From assembly GCA_921293015.1 (NCBI GenBank), contig OV121094.1, forward strand, positions 37,508,054-37,572,053: a stretch of 64,000 nucleotides of DNA, given 5' to 3'. Shown piece by piece: positions 24,445-35,419 of this stretch; the stretch's first letter is position 1; each line of letters starts with the position of its first letter. Under the pieces are notes generated by a model that was not told where the DNA came from, did no database searches, and was given only the letters and a program-made list of their open reading frames with translations. The position numbers were made by a program, and so were the translations under genes. Source of the stretch: Phorcus lineatus (taxonomy: Eukaryota; Mollusca; Gastropoda; Trochida; Trochidae).

Positions 24445-24871
24445 GTGAACTGTTTGGCACACTGCGAATCGCTGCGTCGTGACACTGAGATTTCTTTTGA
24501 GGTAATGGCGATCGTTACCAGGGAGATAAGTTTCTCTGAGAATAATTGTTGTTTATATTTCCAGATGAATATATGTATCGTTATTAGCAAGAGGAATAAG
24601 TCCAGTTTCCTAGACACACCATGTGACAAACCAAATTGTAAAATCTGTCAATGAAAAATACATAAGCTCTGTAAACGAAAACGAAACTAAACTGGCCATT
24701 CGCGAAAATGTAGTATACCTACTCACTTGTATTGAATACAAGAAACAATATGTGGGTGGAACCACCAAGAAGACAAGATTTATTGAATTATGGTGGATAT
24801 TAAAGCTCCAATCCTTCCAGCTGCAAGGAATCAATGATGACAGGTTGAAGTATCCACTCTGGTCTTCATAA
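24445..24871 (+). pseudogene. Penelope-like GIY-YIG endonuclease remnant
   Basis: Two overlapping plus-strand frames together give the end of a Penelope-like protein. The first ends in FLDTPCDKPNCKICQ and a stop, matching the Cys-x5-Cys-x2-Cys zinc motif (PCxxPxCxxC) that precedes the endonuclease. After a frame change near 24650 the second frame continues with IRENVVYLLTC ... KKQYVGGTTKKTRF, the start of the GIY-YIG domain (VYLLTC and QYVG strands). The catalytic Arg/Glu region that should follow is broken, and the frame ends at 24871. The copy is non-functional. The downstream segment to about 25260, with repeated atgacatcacaat, is probably its 3' untranslated part. It lies next to an antisense terminal segment with the ribozyme motif. 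Confidence 0.75.
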
Positions 24872-25497
24872 CAATATATCGTAAATAATTGGTTTAATTT
24901 ATTGTTTCCCAACCAATATTTACCTGAACGCCTTATGGGTTAATGTACAATGAAGAACATTCCTGCAGCTGTTGTGAATAGTGATATATTATTGTAACAA
25001 TACGTACAGTCTTATGCTGACAAATACCTTGTCAAGGACTTGGCACAGTATTATGACAAACAATAGATTTATCATCCAACACTGCATGAGATCAAGCAAT
25101 ATCAATAGAAGCTATCGCTGTGAAAGAGGCTTTTTAACAGTACCCTTACATTGTCAACTTCATTACATCACAATTGATTTACATTATCAAATTATGACAT
25201 CACAATGCTATGGTTCCAAAAGAATGATGACATCACAATAGACATTACCTCACTGGGAGATGAATATCTCACATGGAAAAGTAAAGGATATGTGTCTTTT
25301 CATACCTGTATATATCAACACTCGTTGATAAAAATAAAAATATCCGAGCCAAACTTTGGACATTTTAAACCCCTATCAACATCATATTTATGATGTCAGA
25401 TGACATTTGAGATTATGTAAGATCGTTAGGATAGAAACCTGGATATTGTAGTGTTGCTGGTGAAAGTCATGACTAAAGCATAATTCTGTAAACTCAT
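24872..25497 (+). other. Probable 3' UTR of the Penelope-like remnant, then unassigned DNA
   Basis: Repeated attatgacatcacaat and gatgacatcacaatagac phrases near 25190-25240 mirror the tgacgtcaca phrases seen on the opposite strand at 24385-24440, consistent with terminal sequence of one element in two orientations. Beyond 25260 nothing is recognised. Confidence 0.4.
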
Positions 25498-25832
25498 CCA
25501 AAGTAGAAAGAGTGAGTGAGTTGGGGTTTAACGCCGCTTTCAAGATTATTTCACTTATATCGCGGCTGCTAGTATTATTGCAGGGAGAAAGCCCGCAACA
25601 CCATTGTGGCTATGCATTGCGGCGAGACCTGAGAGCATAGGCTGGAAAAAGTGAACCATGGGTGGTAGTGCGCTGAAAGTCAGTGTAGCATTGCACCAAA
25701 ACCTGCCTGCGTAAAGAACAGTTCACTACTGCAGACAAAGTTGTCGAGCCCCTGGCGGGATTCGAACCACGGACCACTTGATCCGAAGCCTAACGCGCTA
25801 ACCACTGCGCTATCCCGCCCCAAAGTAGAAAG
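25498..25832 (-). mobile_element. SINE-A, complete tRNA-derived SINE with 13-bp TSD
   Basis: The 309-bp body at 25511-25819 is flanked by the perfect 13-bp duplication ccaaagtagaaag (25498-25510 and 25820-25832). On the minus strand it starts ggcgggatagcgcagtgg, an RNA polymerase III A box within a tRNA-like head. An anticodon loop cttcgga (anticodon TCG, as in tRNA-Arg) and the B box ggttcgaatcc follow. The body continues with tgcaatgctacactgac and cacaatggtgttgcgggctt. The 3' end is aagcggcgttaaacccc plus aactcactcact, shared with SINE-B. Transcription would be by polymerase III from the internal promoter, with mobility supplied by a LINE. Relatives lie at 6484-6682, 23458-23670 and 61971-62124. 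The minus-strand open frame at 25680-25883 is a translation of this head. Confidence 0.92.
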
Positions 25833-26776
25833 AAGGACAGATTGGAGTTGATAGAATTTGATATGTTCTAGAACTTGTATCATGAATATGTGACGAATAA
25901 TTTTGGCTTCTGCACATATATAAATACATTTTTAAATTATTCAATAACCCTTATATTTTGACAACTAGAAATTATTTCTTGAAGTTTAATATCATGCAGT
26001 TCCTTAAACAAATTTACTAACTTTCATTTTTAACAATTGCAAATCTACATAGACTAATGATATACCTCAAATATCAGAGTGTTACTGCTCTAAGCTGATT
26101 CGAAGTCCTACATATGAACATTGAAAGTTATAGAGTTTGATGGAACAGATTTCGTCTGACTGCGAAGGTTGAGAGTTTTTTCGTACATATGTACTTAGTT
26201 TCAGACAACATCTAGCAGGAAGAGCAGCAGAATGTAGGCTATTTCAAGAAGTTTCTAATTTCATTGATAATTTTCATGTTGTTGATGTTTTATCATGCCA
26301 TGTCATATATTAGCTGAAAGAGCCTTAATGGTGTTTCACCCCGTTCAATTTCACAGGTCAATGAAATGTATATATACCTGAATAAAACGCACAGTCTACT
26401 TTGAACAATACCTTTGGACAAGCGGTGTGGACCAGAGTTTGAATTCCTCATCCTGGCCATCTAAAAGCTCTCCACATCAGTACTCGTTAAGTTAATGTCA
26501 GGACACATCTGTCCAAGCAAGAAAAGATTTAAGTATCAAGCTCTCAAGCTTATGAGTCTCTAGACAAAATGTTTCGATATAAAACTTGCACAAGTCAAAG
26601 TTCCAAAATGAGGATGATATTGAAAAAAATAGCTCAATTGGTAGATGTTTGTAAATCTGAGGATATCATGTGCAATATACAGAAAGAAATACGTAGGGCC
26701 ATACACTGTTTATTATTTGGCTCATGAATTTCATCTGTATTACTTATTAATACGTTCAATTGACATATTGTGTGAT
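25833..26776. other. AT-rich DNA without recognised gene
   Basis: I see no supported gene or structured repeat. Confidence 0.5.
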
Positions 26777-27051
26777 ACCCTGATCTCTTTTGGGCCAAAT
26801 TCCTCGTACGGATGGATCGGCTTGATATTCTTGGCTAAGTTCACCAGTTATTTTTTTAGCCATTGAAATGTCGTTAAAGCTACTAACTTGAACTCAACAG
26901 ATTTTTTCCATACGGGTTGTGCCACTGTTGCTGGACGGAAGTCGTCTCATTGGCTGGTTAGATAGCTAGCGATAAGAGGCTTTTGCCTTGAAACAGATCA
27001 GGGTATTAGGAAGGAGCTGTGCGGATTCATATACGCTGATTTAGCAGGATG
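26777..27051. mobile_element. Foldback family F, copy missing one terminal arm
   Basis: This copy is antisense to the one at 39877-40168. It has cctgatctcttttgggcc at one side, gtcgtctcattggctggtta in the middle, and the terminal arm atcagggtattaggaagga to gatttagcaggatg at 27051. The other terminal arm is not recognisable. Confidence 0.7.
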
Positions 27052-27254
27052 TTTGTAAAAACAAAAATTATCATATTGATAATAAAATAAAATTACAAAA
27101 TTCTCTTTTAGAAATAAATAAGGAGTTGACTACAAACCTCTTCACTGGTGTCTAACAATCTTTACTCCTAAATCATCTACGATTTTGACAGTCATTTTGT
27201 TCTGTTAAAAGATTGTCGTTAATCATAAAACCAAACCTTGAACCAAAATAGGCT

Positions 27255-27350
27255 TTCATTTCACCTATATAGATAGGGTGTCCCTACCAGGATCTTGTAG
27301 GAACAAGCTGGCATATCTCTCAGGGTCTCCGAAGCACACAAATCATCACC
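27255..27350 (-). mobile_element. SINE-B fragment
   Basis: The minus strand reads gtgtgcttcggagaccctga, gagatatgccagc and cctggtagggacaccc, matching the central part of the SINE-B copies at 141-458 and 496-803. Both ends are missing. Confidence 0.7.
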
Positions 27351-27616
27351 GTAATGAGGCATGAGTAAAGTAGTGGGCTAATATTTCTGGCGATAACATA
27401 ACCATTTCTTTTACTCAAGTGATTTAAAGATAAAAAAAAGCACAACAACTACCACACTGCATCAGTCAGTTATTCGTCTCTGAACAATTGTTCGTTAGCT
27501 TTAAAGTCATTTTAACTATCGATAGTATAGCTTGATATAAAAAAGATGAAGCTGACAGAACCGGTTTGGGAACAGCAGTTTATAAGTTTACTCTCCTTGA
27601 AAGCTCTTTAATTTTC

Positions 27617-27690
27617 CGATTCCAGCTGCTTCCATTTACCACAAAAAAGATCGTCATCATTAAGTTGTCACACTAAGAGAAAGTGCATGC
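27617..27690 (+). repeat. Diverged copy of the 35309-35369 segment
   Basis: The segment ttccagctgcttccatttac followed by gatcgtcatcattaagttgt corresponds to ttccagctggttcaatttac and cgtcatcatcaagttgtcac at 35309-35369. The ATG present in the 35.3-kb copy is absent here and a stop follows quickly, so this copy is not coding as read. Confidence 0.5.
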
Positions 27691-29820
27691 TTACAAGTTT
27701 TTTCAACGATTCCCTTTAAATCACAACACAATCTGTGAAACAGATATTTATTCTTAAAATAATAGTGTGTTAAATAAATTCAATTACCAATACCTAGAAA
27801 ATGACATATCGCTTGGTTCCCATGTGTCTGAATTGTAATATATATATTTAAAAAGAATTAAATCATAGCAAATAATAGTTGAAATAAAATTAAAATTATA
27901 TAGTAAAATAAAGTTACTTCCAAATTTCAATGGCTGTTTTCATAGTTAAGCATTTTCGTTGAATCTGTTTTCTTTCTGTGATAAATATATTATTGTTACA
28001 AGTTGTCCTGCCTACCTTACCCAATTTTGATAAGTTTATATCCCCCCTTATGAGAAACTTGCTCTGATTATTGGAAACTTTACCGTGCATGACAACATTC
28101 ATTGAATTTAAAACAAGCTGACTGGCAACTTTTTGCTGTTTTGAAGTGAGATGAATCTCTTTTCAAAAGTAGTCAACCATGTTTTCTTACGTGTGTTTAC
28201 ACGGATACATGAAACCTTTTAAAGTAAGTATTCAGTTTTCTACATTAAAAAGTAGGTGATAGTTAAGTAAGAACAGGCTAAGCCTTCACCTAAAACAACA
28301 TAATGACAACACTTACGAGAGCACTTTTGACGTCGAAATCCTTAGTACAGCGTCTATCATTATCAATGGGTTTTCTGCAGGGAGTCCCAAGCTTAGTTAT
28401 GGTTATAGATGTGATAGAAATTACTAATGGAACGTTATGACATTCATATTTACGTTAAATAGTGTGAAAATCCATTTTGCAAACAAACAGTGTTAGTGTA
28501 CAGTCATTTATACCTGTAACTAACTGATGAAATATCACTCTGTGTTACCACTTACTTTTTACTGTTCATAATCATGCTTTAATAGCCATGATAATATCTT
28601 ATTTTGTATGTGTGATTACCTTTCTTGAAGTGAAATAAGTTTAACGAAGGTAACAGCTCACCATGAAATGCTGCTTGTACAAATGTGGTATTTTCACATT
28701 TATGCTGTTAAATATTGTATATTGTATATATCAAACTAAACAATTATTTTAGTAATAGTAATTGAATTTTATAGTTCAAAATACTGATTTTATCTTCCAA
28801 AATCATGAGCAACATAACTTCATGTCCATTTCCATAATGATATTCTTATCTCAGTCCCATTCAACACAATTTTTTAAAAAGTAAATGAAATCGGTAAACA
28901 ACTTGCATCTGATTGTTAAATACTAAACAATTTACTTGCTGAATACAAAGAATGATTACTCGCCCGTGTAAGATACCGCAGTGTAATATTTCTGGAGCAA
29001 TATTAAACTAGTGTCATACCGCTGCAAGTATGATGTAACAATAGTGTGTGGTTGTGACGTCACAATGATAGCACTGCCGTCACAATGGCAGTTTAGTCTC
29101 AGAAATGTTTCCTTCAGCACACTTTCGACAATTACTGATTACTGATTGATTACTGAGGTTTAGTAATAAACAGTATACTCTCGCTCGTTTTATACTTAAT
29201 CCTTAACTTGTTTATAAAAATAGTATTAAATGGAAGGTCGTTGAGTATCCTCTATTTCTTAAACCAACGTTATTCATTATCATTTTTATTATGCTAAAAC
29301 ATCACAGGGACAAGACGCCTTAACTAAGGTAGATTTTGTGATTTGTTCTAGTCTGGTTGTAAGTAAAGGTTTACGATATCTTAGTAAGGGAACACTGAAA
29401 GACATTTCCGACATAGCATGCTTCAACAGATAATTCTAAATATACAGCAGGTCATGCGCTGGAGTCAAAATGCTCTTGACTTCTAGTCCGCTTCATTTGA
29501 TAAACACAGAATAGCAGCTGTTGAAAGAGTATTTAAACAGCACAGCAACTACATTATGAAAATTAGAGCCACAAGGATCCTCTAGTAAGCAGCAAATTTA
29601 AGGGGTATTGAAACAAAATCATTTGCGTTTGTAGTGGTGACTATCATAGCTCGATTAAAAATCATTATGGCGACATTGATTTAATTGATTATTTTTTTTC
29701 AATATGAATTTACTTCATAAAAAGCACAGCAAAATCAATTAAGTATTCTTTATTGCCCTTAATAGATGAAAACTGTCTTAAAACGTAAAATTTGAGTCTA
29801 AGGTCAGTAAAACATTTCAA
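27691..29820. other. AT-rich DNA without recognised gene; dispersed repeat near 29400
   Basis: At 29395-29440 gacatttccgacatagcatg matches 22944 and onward. A patch at 29050-29095 contains tgtgacgtcacaatga, similar to the CRE-like phrases around the Penelope remnant. No gene is supported. Confidence 0.4.
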
Positions 29821-29823
29821 GAA

Positions 29824-30642
29824 GGTAATACTTCATCCTGTCTCAGGGTAAGACGTATAGCTGACGCTCCACTCTTCTTACCCTGGGTGTAAACCCCAGC
29901 AAAAACTTCGCGCCGTAACCCATTATTCAGCCAATCAAATACTTTTATCGCGATGGTGTGCGATAAAATTTCAGCCAACCAAAGAGTGCCTCTCGAACAG
30001 GAGTTGGCTTTCGCTCTTACGCTAAATGGCGACGTCCATAGATAAACAAATTGGAATCGAACGTTTTTTAACCGATCGACCATGGTGATAATGTCCGAGT
30101 CCCATTTTGCGATTCTGGTTAGTTTATTACAACAAATCATGCATCGCGTTTAAAGAGATCGGTTTGATTTTCCACCACTTAACTCAGTTCAGAGACCCCT
30201 AGAGCTATGCCAGCCGGAGCTTACATGCTCCTGGCAGGGGCACCCAAGCTTGACATGTCGTCGGGTAGAAGTCAGACCAAATTTGAGTCGTTCTAAAACC
30301 TATTGTCTATCTCTCACAATGCCTTTCATTCCATCTTTTCCCTCATCCTTTCGATCCTTTTTTGGATGCTTGTCATCCGCGTGTTTAATGATTTAAATAT
30401 TATTCAAAACACGTTAATCCCAAACTCACTCACTCACTCGGTTTGAATTTGAAGGGATGGGCGCTGCCATATTAAATTGCCGACTCGCCTTTCAAGGGCA
30501 GTCATTGGTTGATTATTTTTAGAATGTTTGTAGGGAATAGGACACGACGCGAAGTTTTTGCTGGGGTTTACACCCAGGGTAAGAAGAGTGGAGCGTCAGC
30601 TATACGTCTTACCCTGAGAAAGGATGGGAAGTCATCATTACC
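29824..30642. mobile_element. Foldback element with ~95-bp inverted arms, SINE-B inserted inside
   Basis: The left arm (29824-29916) and right arm (30544-30642) are near-perfect inverted repeats sharing cgtcttaccctgag, gtgtaaaccccagcaaaaac and agctgacgctccactcttct. Each arm itself contains an inverted pair (cagggtaagacg ... cttaccctg), so single strands would fold into branched hairpins. The inner space carries SINE-B copy 3. Open frames on both strands that both read REVFAGVYTQGKKSGASAIR are simply the two arms translated. No transposase or clear target duplication is visible. Confidence 0.8.
30168..30437 (+). mobile_element. SINE-B copy 3, internally deleted, with target duplication
   Basis: This begins with ccaccacttaactcag and ends with aaacacgttaatcccaaact plus cactcact, flanked by tcggtttga at 30159-30167 and 30438-30446 (similarity continues 2-3 bases with one difference). 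Relative to the copy at 141-458 it lacks about 30 bp around the head (ataccttatcgtggtgtggt and beyond). Confidence 0.8.
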
Positions 30643-32135
30643 TATACGCCGATCCTGTGGTCAATTACCAAATCATCTGTGCGTACAATGGGATTTTAGT
30701 ATAATTTTTTGCAATTTGCCAATTCGAATATCTGGAACATACTGATTTCTAAATATAAATAAAAATCATTTTTGCCCTGGAATGTTTATGTTTAAATAAC
30801 ATGTTTTTAATGGCCCAAACATTTATAGTACTCTATGATTTAGCTAAATTAATTTGAACGTATCTGTAAGTTTGAACTTTTTGAACAATTTTCCATTTTA
30901 AGAAATTTATTTTTTGTTTCATGTAATGTTACACCATATGAGTAGAGCTTCTTAAATGTTTATTTTAAGTATTTTCATTTGCATGTTTTGGTTAGATACC
31001 AAGTGATGTTTCTAGCAAGCAAAGGTTATTAGAGACATGTTTAACGTCTCAAATAAATCCATTATCATTATTGACAAGAGTCCTTATCTGAAGATTAATA
31101 CGTGTTTTAACACAGCACTAACAGCATTAGCACATTGTGTTTTAAAAACGACATGATTCCTACATATGGCTGATATATTTCAATTCTTATAGGTTAAAGC
31201 TTGACGTTTATCATAAATTTGAAAGCTTGAATCAGCGAAATAAACATGATATAGAAATGATTGTTTATTGAATTGTAAGACTGTTGATTATTATTTCAGA
31301 ACCTATTAAACCTGAAGCCGCCTTTGCGAAATCATTCCGAACTGTTTGTTCTAAGACACATTGTCTAGTATCAGTTTAATCTCCAATCCTCTCTAGTCCA
31401 ACGTCTCTCAAGAGCACTACATACTCTCTACTTTATCTAAATATGATGAAAATAAATATGATACCATCATAGTTGTGACATTTACAGGGTTTATTATTGC
31501 TCTTTGTTCTTGTGCAGCAAATAGCAACGTGACGGTAGTGGAAGTAATTGATGAAAACATCATTAGAATAAAGATGGGGAGTAAATGTGGAAACTGCACC
31601 TTTAATTTCTAGTGTGAAGTCATATGCTTTCAAAACAAACGCATCAAACTAAAAACCATTTGATCTCAATTTGAATACTTTAATAGTTTAAATGTTAAAT
31701 ACGATCAAAATGGTAAAGTTCAAAACCTGAAACGCAACGACTCACAATGTTATTTTAAAAAAATAAAAATTTCAAAAACCTATTTGACATGATGGTTTAT
31801 TTAAATGGCACTTCATGAAGAGATCTGGAAGACGATGTACAGATATCACCCGATGCTTTCGTAGACTAGGTTAGTATGACCTCAGGTAGTATATTTTCCA
31901 TGTCAGATGGCATTCTAATTCTGATTATTTGATACAGAGAACGTGTGTCTTTTCATATTTCAGTGAGTTTGCTTTTTTTTCAATAAATCTTAGCGTTATA
32001 CACAACTAAATGACACTTGTTTGTAATGGTATAGATTAAGGTAATTGTAAGTGTAGAAATATATATGACTGTCAATATGTCTTTAATTATTAAACTGATA
32101 TGCTTTTATTTTAGTTTAATGAGCAGCCTGTCTGT
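30643..32135. other. AT-rich DNA without supported gene
   Basis: A 72-codon frame without a start codon (31395-31612, plus strand) overlaps two minus-strand frames of similar length. I could not recognise any of them. Nothing else is seen. Confidence 0.45.
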
Positions 32136-32144
32136 ATATGCCTG

Positions 32145-32584
32145 CATTCTCTCCCAACAGAGGTAGCTGTGTCATATATTCAACCACTGTCTTAGTACAA
32201 TGGTTTCTCGGGCTTCCGATAGTTTCCCCTACCGGCAAAATATTGCAACTTAAAATACCTGGCAATATTTCAGCCGATGAAATTATGCATGAATAACATA
32301 TTTATTGTCAGGTATGCCTGGTAATTGATACAGTCGCAAAATGAGTCGTTTGTGTTCTGTTAAGACCACTAAAAGTGCATGGTGCATATTCGAATAAAGT
32401 TCAACGTTTGGAAAGTTTACAAAAATAACTTTGAATGATAACGTTTGAAACGGCATCGCTGAGAGCACAAGTTACTTTGATTGCATCCAATCAGCGTTCT
32501 AGATTTCTAGACCAAGAAACCTTCGTATTCAGACAGAGGTTGTATAGGAATATATGACAGAGCTTCCTCTGTTGGGAGAGAATG
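32145..32584. mobile_element. 440-bp MITE with 9-bp TSD
   Basis: The element is bounded by the perfect 9-bp direct repeat atatgcctg at 32136-32144 and 32585-32593. TIRs of about 50 bp begin cattctctcccaacagagg on both ends and continue with diverged agctgtgtcatatattc (32145-32192 and 32531-32584). The interior has no transposase. A 9-bp duplication suggests Mutator-like or Merlin-like mobilisation. The TIR sequence is unrelated to the element at 11295-12452. Confidence 0.85.
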
Positions 32585-32593
32585 ATATGCCTG

Positions 32594-33285
32594 TTGACGG
32601 TTGATATTCAGAAGGAGACCAATAAACATTCTTGTATGACAGTCCCTGTCGTTTTCGGGGTCCGTTAGAAATGTTACAGAATAGGCTGTGGCAGTCGCAG
32701 TCTTGTGGCTTCCTTTTCCAGTTTAACACCAAACTTCAAATCCTAGAAATCTCATTGATTGAAATACTAATCATTTTAGTCTACGAGACTAACAACAAAA
32801 ACAGTCCATCAGGCGATGAATAACCAAAATGTATACAATTTGTTATATCAAGGATGATGTTTGAAAAGTCAATTGAAATTAGAACAAAACAGCAAAAACT
32901 ATTTATGGTTCCAATTTTCTTTTCACCCTTTTATTTAAAAGTATGTTGTAACAAAAATATATAGTAACTAACGTTGCTTTACTGTTAATTCACTTGTTAG
33001 ATATGCATATATTTCTTAGTTTAATTTAGACATGTTGCTCTATGGAAGTGTCTTGAACACATGCAAATGTGTCAAGAAAAAATGTGCGGTTAATTTTTTA
33101 TAGTGATTTCTCTTTTATACAGAACAAGTCATTCCATTGATTTGAATTTGTCGATGCTGTAAGTTATAATAGCTTTCATATGTTTCAATCCAGTTGTCTC
33201 GATATTGACATGAATGTTTTCATATGGCTCCACAGAGATCACACTAAGTCTTTAAAAATATCTCTTTGAGAGTTACCTGAAAGGA
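32594..33285. other. AT-rich DNA without recognised gene
   Basis: No supported coding or structural feature is seen. Confidence 0.5.
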
Positions 33286-33289
33286 TTCC

Positions 33290-34010
33290 AAAAAATTGTG
33301 TTTGTGAAATAATAACTTCATAAAGTTCCTTCCGAGCTACTTCCCTTTTATTTGTGCATGTGGCAATAGTTTGAATGATGGTGTTTACATAAGAACAAAT
33401 TAAACATGATCAATTGCTCAATATTTACAGTCATGACCCATTTTAAGAAGTTAAGAGTTCACATCTGATCCACTTTGTGTGTGTTTCATTGAACCTCATG
33501 TATCGTAATATCAAATGAACCTGATTGTCTAAAATTTCACTTTCATTGTTGAAATACGTACTTCAATATCAAAAGATTTTGTATATATTTTTCATATATA
33601 TTCAATTGATTTTCATTATTTATTTGCAACATTTTTATTGCATATGAAGTATATATTTGGCAAGAATAAAGTGTTTAACATAAAATGTACTCTTAACGAA
33701 GAATAAGGGTCTTGTTAGGCGATAATAGACGACAACAAAGAACTTGAAGTATTAAACATCAGCATAAACCCTCAAGTAACACATTAAACCAGGATGATGT
33801 TATCAGTAATTCTTAAAAATCCCAAATAAAAAAAATCACTCCACTAAGAGTCTTTCGTTGATGGCAGCTAGAATTTGCATTATAGAAAATAAACCCCTAG
33901 TTAAACTTGAAATTAACAATAAACATGCTCTTGTGTTCATATGTTTTTTTACAGAAAATGCTCCATTAGCTGGTTTCATGTTTTGCACCAAACTATGGAG
34001 TTAGGAGCAT
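33290..34010. repeat. Dispersed repeat family C, long copy 1
   Basis: This is colinear with 59590-60240. Shared phrases include tttgtgcatgtg-caat, aaagaacttgaagta, gatgatgttatcagtaattc, aggagtctttcgttgatggc in diverged form and tccattagctggt. Neither copy has a recognisable frame. Confidence 0.6.
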
Positions 34011-35334
34011 CAATCCGTTGACTGGTAACTATGTTTTTGTCTTAATTCCTTGGTATGAACGTCTAATCGGCTTTGTCTCGAATCTGTTTTTGTCATCAAG
34101 TATTGCACAATTCCATTACAATTAATGCCTTTCAGACATGACACAGATATTTGCCAATTTGCATTGTGGATCGTAAGACTCACCTAGGATGAACAATTTA
34201 TGTGATAATATGTGTGGAGAATCGTAACATTAACTCTTGTACTTAAGGGAAATATTAGTTCATTACGCACCAGAAAATGGATGAAAAGTCCAAGATATTG
34301 TAATAACCAAGAATGCGGAGCAGTTATGTGCATTGAACCGTAACCATGAACATGGTTACTCTATATTGATGTAGCAAAAATATGCCGTGTTTTAAATTCT
34401 TCATAATTGTCATGGGAAAATAAAACTCGACATCAGATAAGCTGCCAGAACTACTTTCATTAATTCGGTGAATTTATGTCGATAAATTACCCATCGATTG
34501 ACCTTTTTTTTCTAATTGTTTGGAACACTTGGTGGGGTTTTTGATTAGACAATAACAAAAGACAAATGACAATTTTAAAAGCATGATGAAAGTGATCATA
34601 TTTCAGTCACTTTCAGTCACTCCATCACTAAAAACCATTATTTTAGCAACTTTACCATTTTACAAATAACTATTGTTACTCTTTACCTGCATGACTACAA
34701 TAAAATTGGTTTATTGGTTAATGAGACTTATATCTGTGACTAAATTACTGAACACATAAGACGAACAGCATGAGAAACTGTTAACTATGTCCCACTTTCC
34801 TGTGGTTGGTCATGATTTCGAATAATACTATTTAACTTTTTATCAGTTTATAAAAGAAATTATCTTTGTTCCAACAATAGTATAGTGTAAAAGATGAATC
34901 CTCATTAATCTCAATTACCTCTTGGAAGATATCTCCTCATGAATTCAATTACAGTTTCTTATATGCTAGTTTCTTAGGTCTTCTATATGTAAAGATACTG
35001 ATATATATATATATATAATGACACCGAGTCAACACATGTTGACACATACGTAAACTGCAAAATATGAAAATTTATAATGGTGATTTATAAAATATCCACT
35101 TAAGGAAAACAGAAGCTTAATTCACATTACGCAAGTGGTTTTACCTTTATAACACATGTCTGACTATGCAAATGACTTCATATATATAAGTCGCAATCTT
35201 TTTTTGCTACTCTGGCGATACATTCAACTCTGTGAGGCAAAAAACCCCACCTGTTTTAATAGTTGTTGTATTCCTTTCCCATATAGCCGTCTAAAAACTA
35301 TTAATATTTACAATTCCAGCTGGTTCAATTTACA
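34011..35334. other. AT-rich DNA without recognised gene
   Basis: This includes a short (at)n run at about 34999-35017. No gene is supported. Confidence 0.5.
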
Positions 35335-35418
35335 ATGAAATATTTCGTCATCATCAAGTTGTCACTATTCTATATGTTTATGTCAGTAGGTAAATTGTTA
35401 TCTTTACTTTACTTTTGA
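35335..35418 (+). CDS. Tentative signal-peptide-like exon
   Basis: The ATG at 35335 opens MKYFVIIKLSLFYMFMS, a positively charged start followed by a hydrophobic run as in a secretory signal. The frame then meets possible splice donors (tca|gtaggt at 35386, ag|gtaaat at 35391), or runs on to a stop after 27 codons. The 60-bp segment around it is one of the few that is similar to another place in the window (27617-27690). No second exon or product could be identified, and a short hydrophobic frame in AT-rich DNA can easily arise by chance. Confidence 0.15.
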   Translation: MKYFVIIKLSLFYMFMSVGKLLSLLYF

Positions 35419-35419
35419 A

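Noticed and set aside
25680-25883. 67-codon minus-strand frame, and the idea of a real tRNA gene at 25745-25819
   Set aside because: The tRNA-like part continues into a SINE body with a target duplication. The stems are imperfect, so it is a SINE head and not a functional tRNA gene.
29817-30745. Two frames on opposite strands sharing REVFAGVYTQGKKSGAS
   Set aside because: The shared peptide arises because the two frames read the two arms of an inverted repeat.
31395-31633. Overlapping open frames, one encoding a hydrophobic then Cys-containing peptide
   Set aside because: There is no start codon in the most appealing frame, no similar copy elsewhere in the window and no clear splice context. 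It is within chance expectation for 64 kb of AT-rich DNA.
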